Source: Collimonas sp. UBA1456 (GTDB lineage Bacteria > Pseudomonadota > Gammaproteobacteria > Burkholderiales > Burkholderiaceae_D). Taken from it: DNA of 12,619 nucleotides. This document shows positions 1 through 6,911 of this stretch, piece after piece. Each line of letters begins with the position of its first letter. The stretch's first letter is position 1. The notes under the pieces were generated by a model. The model saw nothing but the letters and a program-made list of their open reading frames with translations, did not search any database and was not told where the DNA came from. The translations under genes were made by a program, and so were the position numbers. The DNA is taken from the NCBI GenBank assembly GCA_002325825.1, contig DCSW01000125.1, forward strand, positions 1-12,619, written 5' to 3'.

Positions 1-668
1 AATGTGCTTCTGCTCGACCAGCCATTGGCTATTGCAACAGAAACAGTTTGAGCGCTTCGGTGCCCTGCATGCTGCCGATGATGCCGACCAGCGGTATGAA
101 CACACCATGGTAGCGTAGGTAATTTTTTCAAATTCCCGATCTGGCGGAAACAGGCAGGCATAGCAGGGTGAGCTGTCGTCGCGTGCATCGATCATGCTGA
201 TATGGCCGTCGAACTAGATTGCCGCACCATGTACCAGCGGTACTCTCAATGCCACGCAGGCGCGATTGAACGCGTGCCTGCGTGGCGAGATTGTCGCTGC
301 AGTCGAGAGCATCGGCATTGCCAATCAGTTCGGCCAGGCGTGCTGCAGCGGCGCGCTCGGCCAGCGCGATGACCTGGATATCCGGGTTAATTTGCGCCAG
401 CGCAGTCTTGTCGGAAGCTACTTTGGCTTGGTCGATTCGCTCGCTAGTATGCAGGGTCTGCCGTTGCAGACTGGTTAGATCGACCGTACCGTTGTCGCCC
501 AGTATGATGCTGCCGACCCCGGCCGAAGCTAGATAGAGCACAATCGGCGAGCCGATACCGCCAGCTCCGATCACTAGCACGGGCTGCCAAGATTTTTTCC
601 TGGCCTTTGATGTCGATGTCATCGAGCAGGATGTGGTGCGAGTATCGGAGTAATTGCAGTTCGTTCAT
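1..668 (-). pseudogene. moeB: Broken MoeB/ThiF-type adenylyltransferase (E1-like), 3' end outside window
   Basis: MoeB adenylates the C-terminal glycine of MoaD for molybdopterin synthesis; ThiF-like relatives do the same for sulfur carriers. The reading starts at 666-668 (MNELQLLRYSHHILLDD), typical of the family. After ILAA the frame shifts near 580-585, and the nucleotide-binding loop continues as VLVIGAGGIGSP, then TVDLTSLQRQ and LDCSDN. A second shift falls near 270-274. The third frame gives ALRVPLVHGAAI, an in-frame TAG (214-216), then FDGHISM and the zinc-ligand motif CYAC. Another shift lies near 103-108, before VFIPLVGIIGSMQGTEALKL, and another TAG at 29-31. At least three frameshifts and two stops make it non-functional. 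It follows ctpA in the operon but lies beyond a probable terminator. MoeB versus ThiF/HesA cannot be settled from this sequence. Confidence 0.88.
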
Positions 669-711
669 AAGATGCGGTCTATAAGATCCGCGAATGCAGT
701 GTGGCAGGGCG

Positions 712-736
712 AAAAGGGTCGCAGCGCTGCGACCCT
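712..736 (-). terminator. Probable Rho-independent terminator after ctpA
   Basis: A perfect 22-bp palindrome spans 715-736 (left half AGGGTCGCAGC). Read on the minus strand it can fold into a GC-rich stem of about nine pairs with a GCGC loop, and it is followed immediately by TTTT. It lies 18 bases beyond the ctpA stop codon and before the moeB remnant, as expected for an intrinsic terminator closing gpmA-envC-ctpA. The T-run is short, so efficiency is uncertain. Confidence 0.55.
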
Positions 737-754
737 AGTTAAGCAGAAAAAATC

Positions 755-2257
755 TTATTTTTTTTGCTCTTTCTTGATAATTGCGCCACTGGCCTTGTCA
801 TCGTCTGGCGACATCTTGCTGTTCTTGTTATCCTGATCGGCATCACTGCGGTTGTCTGGCTTCACCCGCGAGACTTTTACCGGTAAGCCCTTCAGTTGGT
901 TAAGCGCCTGCGCCAGCTGAAAGTCATCCTTGCTGCCATATTCCAACGGCTTGCGTTTTTTCTCGGCGGCAGCAATCCGTTGCGCTTCTTCCAGTTCATC
1001 GAACTTCGACGATGTCACTTCCGGGGCCTTGTCGGTGTCGTTGCTTAAATGTTTGGTCAGGTCGGCTTCACGCAAACGCAGGCCGTTGAGGCCATCGCCG
1101 TCGACATATTCGTCGACAATCAGGTCCGGCACGATACCCTTGGCCTGGATCGAACGGCCGTTCGGCGTGTAATAGCGCGCAGTGGTCAGTTTGACTGCGG
1201 TGGTGCGGTCCGGCGGCAATGCGATCACCGATTGCACCGAACCCTTGCCGAAGGTTTGGGTGCCCATGATGGTGGCGCGCTTGTAATCTTGCAATGCACC
1301 GGCGACGATTTCCGAGGCGGAGGCGGAGCCGGTATTGACCAGTACCACCATCGGCACCTTCTTCAGCGCCTCAGGCAGTTTCGCCAACGGATCGCTGCCT
1401 GGATTTGCATAGTATTCGTGCTTGGCGTAGAACGACGCCTTCGAGCCGGGCTGTTGGCCGTTGGTGGTGACCACCACCAAATTCTTCGGCAGAAACGCCG
1501 CAGAGACGCCGATCGCGCCCGGCAGCACACCACCAGGATCGTTACGCAGGTCGAGCACCAAGCCCTTCAGATTCGGTTCCTGAACATAGATCGCGGCGAT
1601 TTTTTTCGCCATGTCATCGACCGTTGGTTCCTGGAAATGGGTTACCCGCAGCCACGCATAACCCGGTTCAACCACCTTGGCCTTGACGCTCTGTACTTTG
1701 ATTTCCTGGCGTGTGATGCTGATGATCAGCGGCTTGCCTTCATCCTTGCGCGATATGGTCAGCATGATTCTGGTGTTCGGCTCGCCACGCATGTGTCTGA
1801 CCGCCTGCTCCAGGGTCAAGCCCTTTACAGGCGTTCCATCAAGGCGGGTGATCAGGTCGCCGGCCTTGATGCCAGCCCAGTAGGCTGGTGAGTCTTCGAT
1901 CGGCGATACGACCTTGATGTAACCGTCTTCCATACCGACCTCGATACCGAGGCCGACAAACTTGCCTTGCGTGCTTTCGCGCAACTCTTTATAGCCCTTC
2001 TTGTCCAGATAGGCCGAGTGCGGATCGAGCGAAGCCACCATGCCGGAGATGGCTTCGGTCAGCAGCTTTTTCCCGTCAGCCGGCTCGACGTAATCTGATT
2101 TGATTAGCCCAAACACATCTGCTAGTTGCCGCAGTTCTTCCAGCGGCAACGGCGCCGAGACGCTCTTCTGCGCAATGGCATCGAATTGGATGGAGGAGCC
2201 GATCCCTGCGATCAGGCCCAAGCTGATGAGACCGATATTCTTGAGTTTACTGCCCAT
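755..2257 (-). CDS. ctpA: S41-family carboxy-terminal processing protease
   Basis: This periplasmic, membrane-anchored serine protease (Ctp/Prc family) cleaves substrates near their C-termini; in other Gram-negative bacteria relatives control cell-wall hydrolases. The 500-residue product starts with a hydrophobic segment (about 7-22) acting as signal or anchor. A PDZ domain follows (about 95-185, with GLGIEV and SPAYWAGIKAGD), then the S41 core. The catalytic pair is visible: Ser in GSASASE (S313) and Lys in TFGKGSVQ (K338), with Q342. The 25-residue Ser-Lys spacing matches the family. The C-terminal 30 residues are low-complexity and charged (Asp/Lys/Asn). The ATG lies 3 bases after the envC stop, so translational coupling is likely. 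Pairing with envC fits a joint role in peptidoglycan hydrolase control. It appears intact; the exact symbol (ctpA/prc) is a family-level choice. Confidence 0.95.
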   Translation of the reverse strand: MGSKLKNIGLISLGLIAGIGSSIQFDAIAQKSVSAPLPLEELRQLADVFGLIKSDYVEPADGKKLLTEAISGMVASLDPHSAYLDKKGYKELRESTQGKFVGLGIEVGMEDGYIKVVSPIEDSPAYWAGIKAGDLITRLDGTPVKGLTLEQAVRHMRGEPNTRIMLTISRKDEGKPLIISITRQEIKVQSVKAKVVEPGYAWLRVTHFQEPTVDDMAKKIAAIYVQEPNLKGLVLDLRNDPGGVLPGAIGVSAAFLPKNLVVVTTNGQQPGSKASFYAKHEYYANPGSDPLAKLPEALKKVPMVVLVNTGSASASEIVAGALQDYKRATIMGTQTFGKGSVQSVIALPPDRTTAVKLTTARYYTPNGRSIQAKGIVPDLIVDEYVDGDGLNGLRLREADLTKHLSNDTDKAPEVTSSKFDELEEAQRIAAAEKKRKPLEYGSKDDFQLAQALNQLKGLPVKVSRVKPDNRSDADQDNKNSKMSPDDDKASGAIIKKEQKK

Positions 2258-2260
2258 GTT

Positions 2261-3655
2261 TCACCTAGTATTTACCCATTCAAGTAGGTCAAACGTACGG
2301 CCCTGATGTCTCATTTCGAAGTATAAACCCGATTGTTCGTTGCCGCCGCTGTTGCCTGCATTGGCAATCACGTCGCCGGTTTTGACTGCGTCACCAGGTC
2401 GCTTCAATAATGCCTGATTATTACCATAAATGGTCATGTACTGATTATCATGATCAATAATCATCAGATTGCCGAAGCCGCGCAGCCAGTCGGCAAAGAT
2501 CACCTGGCCAGCGGCCACTGCTTTGACCTCGGCGCCTTCCTCCGTTCGGATGAACAGGCTTTTCCAGGTCGGGCGACCGTCGCCACGCTTGGGGCCGAAA
2601 CGCGGTATCAGGTTGCCGCGCACCGGCAGCCGTAACTTACCGCGCAGCGATTCGAATGGCCGCTCATAGGCGCTATCCTTGGCATCGGCTTGCGGCGGCT
2701 GATCGTCGTCGATCGCATCCAGATTGGGTGTCTTCGGCTTATCTCGGCCGTCGCTCGCTGGCGGCAACTTCTTCGCCAGTGCAGCACGTTGCTGTTCCAG
2801 TGCTTTCTGGCGTTCACGCGCTGCCTGTGCCTGCGCAAGTTGCTGCTGGCGGGCAGCTACCTCGGCTTTCTTTTGCGTTTCGATCAATTGATCGAGACGG
2901 TCGACCAGACCTGACAGGCGCCGGTCGTCGCGCTGGATATTGCCGATCTTCTTGCGTTGACTAGCTAGTTTGCCGGACAACTGTGCCAGCAGGCTGGTAC
3001 GCTTAGCTTTTTCTTGTTCCAGAAGAGCCCTCTGATCGAGTTGTTCCTGGGCAATCTGATCCAACTCATCCTTGGCATTCTGAGTTTCGGTCTGGGTGGC
3101 TTCGACCGCTGCCAGATTGGCGCGCAGCGATTCCAGTAATTTCGCTTGGGCTTGCGATACATAATCCATGTATTGTAAGTCGCGGTTGATGCGATTCGGG
3201 TTGTAGCCTGAGAGCAGCAGTTTGATGCGCTCTTCGTTACCGGTCACGTATTGCTGGCGCAGCAGGTTAGCCAGTTGCATCTGCTGTGCGGCTATAGTTT
3301 TTCTCAGTTCGTCATGTTTCTTCGCCAGTTTGGAGAGTGTGGACTGGGTCTGGTTTTGCTCTGCGCTGAGGTCGCGCAACGAGCCGTTGGCCTTGGAAAT
3401 TGCGCTTTCGGAATCCGCTAAGGCATCGCTGGCATTGTCTTTTTCTGCTTCAGTGTGGCTGATGTCCCGCTTGAGGGCGTCGAGTTTTCTGCGCAAGTCG
3501 GCGCGCTGCGCTTCCGCCGCCTGCTTCTGCTTGTTGCGTTCGGTTATTTTGGGGGCGGCGTCGGCTGGGAGCGACAGCGCCCCTCCCAGCGCTGCCGCCA
3601 GAGTCAGCGCCGTAATCGCCAGCCGTCGGTTGGTGGTACGACTTCGAACGCACAT
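2261..3655 (-). CDS. envC: EnvC-type murein hydrolase activator (coiled coil plus degenerate LytM/M23 domain)
   Basis: EnvC proteins sit in the periplasm, are recruited to the division site and activate amidases that split septal peptidoglycan. The 464-residue product has an N-terminal signal peptide (hydrophobic stretch about 12-30, cleavage near ADA-AP). A long Gln/Lys/Glu/Ala-rich coiled coil follows (about 38-260), then an acidic/proline linker and a C-terminal M23/LytM fold (about 345-464, LRLPVRGNLIPRFGPKRGDG). The active-site pattern is degenerate: the first zinc-site His is replaced (RFGPKRGDG) and the end reads EMRHQG rather than HxH. This is the known non-catalytic EnvC state. GFGNLMIIDH and IYGNNQALLK are family hallmarks. 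It lies 26 bases after gpmA and 3 bases before ctpA, so one transcript is likely. No lesion is seen. Confidence 0.93.
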   Translation of the reverse strand: MCVRSRTTNRRLAITALTLAAALGGALSLPADAAPKITERNKQKQAAEAQRADLRRKLDALKRDISHTEAEKDNASDALADSESAISKANGSLRDLSAEQNQTQSTLSKLAKKHDELRKTIAAQQMQLANLLRQQYVTGNEERIKLLLSGYNPNRINRDLQYMDYVSQAQAKLLESLRANLAAVEATQTETQNAKDELDQIAQEQLDQRALLEQEKAKRTSLLAQLSGKLASQRKKIGNIQRDDRRLSGLVDRLDQLIETQKKAEVAARQQQLAQAQAARERQKALEQQRAALAKKLPPASDGRDKPKTPNLDAIDDDQPPQADAKDSAYERPFESLRGKLRLPVRGNLIPRFGPKRGDGRPTWKSLFIRTEEGAEVKAVAAGQVIFADWLRGFGNLMIIDHDNQYMTIYGNNQALLKRPGDAVKTGDVIANAGNSGGNEQSGLYFEMRHQGRTFDLLEWVNTR

Positions 3656-3681
3656 GCCCAGGACTTTCTCCAGCGAGATAT

Positions 3682-4428
3682 TTATTTCGCTTCCCCTTGG
3701 CTGGCGACCCCATTCATCGCCCCTTCGATTGCGGCTTGGTCGCCCAGGTAGTAGCTCTTGATCGGCTTCAGATCGGCACCCAGTTCGTACACCAGCGGCT
3801 GGCCGTTGGGGACATCGAGGCCGACGATATCATTGTCGCTGATGCTGTCCAGCATCTTGATTATGGCGCGTAGGCTGTTGCCGTGGGCCGAGATGATGAT
3901 GCGCTTGCCGCTGCGGATCGCTGGTGCGATTTCATTATTCCAGAATGGCAGTACACGCGCCACCGTGTCTTTCAGGCATTCGGTCAGCGGGAGTTCCTCA
4001 CGTTGCAGGTCAGCGTAGCGCGGGTCGTCGTAGGAGGTGCGCGGATCGTTTAGTTCCAGCGGCAGCGGCGGGATATCATAGCTACGGCGCCACACCATGA
4101 CTTGTTCATCACCGTATTTAGCCGCTGTTTCTGCCTTGTTCAAGCCCTGTAGCGCACCATAATGACGCTCGTTGAGTCGCCAGCTATGCTTGATCGGCAG
4201 CCACATTAGATCCATTTCGTCGAGAGTGGCCCAGAGCGTGCGGATGGCGCGCTTGAGCACCGATGTGTATGCTAGATCAAATGTTAAACCGGCTTGTTTC
4301 AGCAAGTTACCGGCTTGCTTTGCTTCCGCAACGCCTTTTGCAGTGAGGTCGACATCGACCCAGCCGGTGAAGCGGTTGGCTAGGTTCCAAGTGGATTCGC
4401 CGTGGCGCATCAATACGATTTTATACAT
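3682..4428 (-). CDS. gpmA: 2,3-bisphosphoglycerate-dependent phosphoglycerate mutase
   Basis: This cytoplasmic glycolytic and gluconeogenic enzyme interconverts 3- and 2-phosphoglycerate through a phosphohistidine. The 248-residue product has the normal length. The catalytic set is complete: LMRHGESTWN with the phosphorylated His (H9), R60 in SVLKRAIRT, E87 in RLNERHYGALQG, and the second His (H182) in AHGNSLRAII. The start is the ATG at 4426-4428, giving MYKIVLMRHG as in homologues. It is the first gene of the leftward gpmA-envC-ctpA group and diverges from the rhodanese gene across about 180 bases. No lesion is seen, so central carbon metabolism is kept while other genes decay. Confidence 0.97.
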   Translation of the reverse strand: MYKIVLMRHGESTWNLANRFTGWVDVDLTAKGVAEAKQAGNLLKQAGLTFDLAYTSVLKRAIRTLWATLDEMDLMWLPIKHSWRLNERHYGALQGLNKAETAAKYGDEQVMVWRRSYDIPPLPLELNDPRTSYDDPRYADLQREELPLTECLKDTVARVLPFWNNEIAPAIRSGKRIIISAHGNSLRAIIKMLDSISDNDIVGLDVPNGQPLVYELGADLKPIKSYYLGDQAAIEGAMNGVASQGEAK

Positions 4429-4550
4429 AGTTATCGTCTGTTAAGGTAAATAAGAAATCTATTGTCGCTATCTAAATTCGGATCAAACCGGTCGTGGGCC
4501 TGGTCTAGATGGCCAGCGCATTAAGGTTTTGCCATGGTACCCGATGCGGG

Positions 4551-4581
4551 TTGAATGGCATTTTGATTTCTATTTTATAAT
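4551..4581 (+). promoter_or_regulatory. Candidate sigma70 promoter for the rhodanese gene
   Basis: A perfect -10 box TATAAT lies at 4576-4581, with a partial -35 (TTGAAT, 4551-4556, four of six matches) at a 19-base spacing. It sits 30 bases before the GTG start in the divergent gpmA/rhodanese gap, and expression could extend to grxC and secB. The -35 is weak and the spacing long, so only the -10 is convincing. Confidence 0.45.
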
Positions 4582-4611
4582 GGAGCGATTGACTAATACC
4601 ACTGGATTCCC

Positions 4612-5034
4612 GTGAAATTCTTGATTGATAACATTTTTCTGGTCACTGTAGCCATTTCGTCGGGTGGCGCATTGTTGCTGCCGTTGTTGCAAAAGTGCAA
4701 TAGTCGGGTAACCATCCTGCAAGCTACCCAATTTATTAATCAGGGCAAAACATTGATAGTGGACGTGCGCGACAGCGACGTCTTTACCGTCAGCCACCTG
4801 ATCGAAGCCAAGAATATCCCTTTGAAGGATTTGCCGCAGCGCATTGCCGAATTGGATAAGTTTAAAGCAAAGAATGTGGTAGTGGTGTGCCAGAACGGTA
4901 ATCAGTCGTCGAAAGCTGTTGCACAACTGGTCAAAGCGGGCTTCTCTCAGGCTTTTAGTTTGGATGGCGGGATCGCGGCTTGGCAGACCCAAGGTTTGCC
5001 GACCATTAAATATCCCCCCCCTTTTTGTCGCTGA
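4612..5034 (+). CDS. Membrane-anchored rhodanese-like sulfurtransferase
   Basis: Single-domain rhodaneses move sulfane sulfur through an active-site cysteine; the substrate here is unknown. The 140-residue product has one N-terminal hydrophobic segment (about 7-26), then a rhodanese fold with VDVRDSDVFTVSHL and KNIPLKDLP and the active-site loop CQNGNQSS (C93), ending near GGIAAWQTQGLPT. The start is GTG (4612-4614), chosen because homologues begin MKFLIDN; only a weak GGA lies upstream. After GLPTIK the frame runs into a C8-T5 homopolymer (5014-5026) and adds a short tail (YPPPFCR). Homologues usually end close to this lysine, so the tail may come from loss of the original stop. The core is complete, and the gene is probably functional. 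It leads the conserved rhodanese-grxC-secB series. Confidence 0.9.
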   Translation: MKFLIDNIFLVTVAISSGGALLLPLLQKCNSRVTILQATQFINQGKTLIVDVRDSDVFTVSHLIEAKNIPLKDLPQRIAELDKFKAKNVVVVCQNGNQSSKAVAQLVKAGFSQAFSLDGGIAAWQTQGLPTIKYPPPFCR

Positions 5035-5206
5035 ACCTGCGGTGAGTGGCGCGGACAAATTTCTTGCCATCGCGTTACGCCAGCGATCGCCGCAAACGAC
5101 ATTAAAGCAGCGTGTGGGTGCCAATGCTCACTATGCGTTTTATATGTTTTGAATGAGTCGGGCTGGCCCCAATTGCTTTTCGGCCCAGATATTTCAAGGA
5201 AGAATC

Positions 5207-5470
5207 ATGACTGCCAAAGTTATAATGTACAGTACCGCCGTATGCCCATATTGCATTCGCGCCGAACAATTTTTGAATGCCAAAGGCGTTAAAAATATTA
5301 AAAAGATCCGAATCGACCTCGATCCTTCGCAGCGTGATACGATGATACAGAATACTGGGCGCCATACTGTGCCGCAAATATATATCGGTGAAACGCATGT
5401 TGGCGGCTTCGATGACTTGCGTGCTCTCGATCGTGATGGCAAGCTTGAGATCCTGCTGCAAAGTGCCTGA
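5207..5470 (+). CDS. grxC: Glutaredoxin 3
   Basis: GrxC is a small cytoplasmic glutathione-dependent disulfide reductase that reduces protein disulfides and can donate electrons to ribonucleotide reductase. The ATG at 5207-5209 gives 87 residues, the usual family length, and is preceded by a good ribosome binding site (AAGGAAGA, 5196-5203). An in-frame upstream ATG at 5153 would add 18 residues unlike the family and lacks such a site. The dithiol active site CPYC is at C13-C16, the cis-proline motif TVPQIYIG at about 54-61, and the glutathione-binding GGFDDL at about 66-71. It lies between the rhodanese gene and secB, a common betaproteobacterial order. No lesion is seen. Confidence 0.96.
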   Translation: MTAKVIMYSTAVCPYCIRAEQFLNAKGVKNIKKIRIDLDPSQRDTMIQNTGRHTVPQIYIGETHVGGFDDLRALDRDGKLEILLQSA

Positions 5471-5561
5471 TTATCGACAATAGCTGGTTATTATCGCCCT
5501 CTGTAAAAGGAATAGCTTGTAGTGTTATTTAATTTATTTTAAATTACTTGAAAAGAGTGTC

Positions 5562-6107
5562 ATGGCTGAAAAAAACCGACAAGCAGAGCAATCGGCACAA
5601 CCGGTGCTTCAGATTCAACGCGTGTATCTGAAAGATTTGTCGCTTGAACAACCGAATTCGCCTGCCATTTTCCTCGAGCAAGAAGCGCCGCAAATTGAAA
5701 TTGCTGTAGACGTTGGTGTTGAAGCGCTGGCTGAAGGAATTTTTGAATCGACTGTGACCGTGACCGTGACCGCCAAAGTCAAGAGCAAGGTGGCGTTCCT
5801 GGTTGAAGGCAAGCAAGCTGGTATTTTCGAACTGCGCAATATTCCGACCGAACAACTGGATCCTCTGCTCGGCATCAGCTGCCCGAACATCGTTTATCCA
5901 TACCTGCGCGCCAACTTGGCTGATGCGATCACCCGTGCCGGCTTCCCGCCGATCCACCTGGACGAAATTAATTTTGAAGTGTTCTATCAGAAGCGACTGC
6001 AGGCTCTGGTCGAACAGCAGCAAAAGAGTAGTGGCGACAGCATTGCGGTCGAATGTTCGACCGCAATCAACGGATCCGGCACAGCTGCGATAGCCGTTAT
6101 TGAGTAG
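5562..6107 (+). CDS. secB: Protein-export chaperone SecB
   Basis: SecB is a cytosolic tetrameric chaperone that holds preproteins unfolded and delivers them to SecA at the Sec translocon. The product is 181 residues, somewhat longer than the usual 150-170. The core is well preserved: VYLKDLSLEQPNSP at the start, FESTVTVTVTAKV, AGIFELRN, and the signature YPYLRANLADAITRAGFPP (about 112-130). The ATG at 5562-5564 is preceded by GAAAAGAG. The last 30 or so residues, after EQQQKSSGDS, are not recognisable as a standard SecB tail and are encoded across a perfect 26-bp palindrome (6042-6067); the stop is TAG. The tail normally contacts SecA, so this end may be altered. The core argues that the gene still functions. 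Confidence 0.95.
   Translation: MAEKNRQAEQSAQPVLQIQRVYLKDLSLEQPNSPAIFLEQEAPQIEIAVDVGVEALAEGIFESTVTVTVTAKVKSKVAFLVEGKQAGIFELRNIPTEQLDPLLGISCPNIVYPYLRANLADAITRAGFPPIHLDEINFEVFYQKRLQALVEQQQKSSGDSIAVECSTAINGSGTAAIAVIE
6042..6067. repeat. Perfect inverted repeat in the 3' end of secB
   Basis: The arms ATTGCGGTCGAA (6042-6053) and TTCGACCGCAAT (6056-6067) are perfectly complementary around a two-base centre. The repeat lies inside the unusual C-terminal tail of SecB and has no T-run, so it is not an obvious terminator. It could be a former 3' hairpin now inside the frame or a template-switch product. Confidence 0.7.
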
Positions 6108-6162
6108 CACGGTGCCAAGTCGCGCGCCTGCGCAACGGCTGGTCCTTTGCCGTCTTTGATTT

Positions 6163-6206
6163 TGTCAACTGTGAAGTTGTCGGTTTCCGAGAAACTTCGT
6201 TTGACA
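6163..6206. terminator. Imperfect stem-loop downstream of secB
   Basis: Nested complementary segments TGTCAA/TTGACA (6163-6168, 6201-6206), GAAGTT/AACTTC (6173-6178, 6193-6198) and TCGG/CCGA (6180-6183, 6187-6190) form a bulged stem with a TTT loop between secB and the SH3 gene. No strong T-run follows, so termination is possible but unproven; it could instead protect the secB mRNA 3' end. The outer TTGACA is more simply explained by this stem than as a -35 box. Confidence 0.3.
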
Positions 6207-6261
6207 GTAGCAGGCCCCACACCTCGGCCACACAAAAAATTTGACAAGATATAAATAGGGA

Positions 6262-6781
6262 ATGAGTGCAATGTTGTTTCGTCTGACCCGGAAAGGCACA
6301 TTTGGATATCATCAGATGAGATTCGCACGCATAGCTGTTTTCGTCGCGCTGTCGTTTGGAAGCTTGTTTGCTCTTGCCAATGCTGCTCATGCACTCGATT
6401 TTAAGAAGGTTGGCACCGAACCGGTAATTCTGTACGATGCATCGTCGAAAAAGGCCGTCGCGTCGCTGTCGCCATCGCGTGGCATGCCGGTTGAAGTGGT
6501 GTTGACTTACGGAGAGTAGACCAAGGTGCGCGATGCGCGATGCCAGTGGTGATCTGTCGTGGCTGCAGCCGAAGGGCTTGGTTGCCAATCGCAATATGCA
6601 AGTCAGCGTCGCCAATGCCAAAATCCGTGCCAATTCCGACGATGCCGCGGTAGTAGTTCTCAGCGCCAATAAGGGCGTCTTGCTAAAATTGCTTGATCCA
6701 GTAGCGTTCGGCTGGTTCAAGGTTCGCTATCGCGACGGTCAGAGCGGTTATGTCAAGGCAAGCGAAGTTTGTTACGATTAA
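6262..6781 (+). pseudogene. Broken exported SH3-domain protein
   Basis: The remnant encodes a signal peptide (from the in-frame ATG at 6316: MRFARIAVFVALSFGSLF, cleavage near AHA-LD), then bacterial SH3-like repeats. The first half reaches RGMPVEVVLTYGE and stops at a TAG (6517-6519) where family members have Trp (GEWTKV), so TGG became TAG. Eleven bases later a 7-bp tandem duplication (6528-6541) shifts the frame by +1. The second frame continues as DASGDLSWL, ANAKIRAN and RYRDGQSGYVKASEV to the TAA at 6779-6781. Both lesions are inactivating. The start is ambiguous: 6262 and 6271 are nearer a purine-rich GGGA, but 6316 fits the signal peptide. The function of intact homologues, which in my recollection often lie between secB and gpsA, is not established beyond a probable periplasmic or cell-wall location. 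Confidence 0.85.
6528..6541 (+). repeat. 7-bp tandem duplication causing a frameshift
   Basis: GCGCGAT occurs twice back to back (6528-6534, 6535-6541). Removing one copy restores KVRDASGDLSWL in frame across the SH3 gene, so this is a recent slippage-type duplication that broke it. Confidence 0.85.
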
Positions 6782-6911
6782 GTATTTTCTGTACTATTGT
6801 AAGATTATCCTTAAATTTCCTAATGTATCCAGACGTCAGAGGTTGTCTTGCACACACCCTGAAATAAAAAGCGAGTAGCCGCTTGTGTTATCCGATCTTC
6901 CCATTCCTGCC

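Noticed and set aside
1049..1891. 280-codon plus-strand open frame opposite ctpA
   Set aside because: It lies entirely antisense to a well-supported S41 protease gene, and its translation (His/Arg-rich, no motif) matches no family I recognise; it is a shadow of the GC-rich codon pattern.
3222..3761. 179-codon plus-strand open frame opposite envC and the end of gpmA
   Set aside because: It is antisense to two conserved genes, Ser-rich low-information translation, no ribosome binding site of note.
5757..5781. GTGACC tandem repeat in secB as a slippage locus
   Set aside because: It encodes the normal TVTVTVTAKV strand of SecB and keeps frame, so it is ordinary coding sequence.
6201..6246. TTGACA at 6201-6206 and 6241-6246 as -35 boxes for the SH3 gene
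   Set aside because: Neither has a plausible -10 at 16-18 bases; the first is part of an imperfect stem-loop and the second is too close to the start region.
5544..6720. Minus-strand open frames opposite secB and the SH3 gene
   Set aside because: Their translations carry no recognisable motifs, while the plus-strand genes are clearly conserved.
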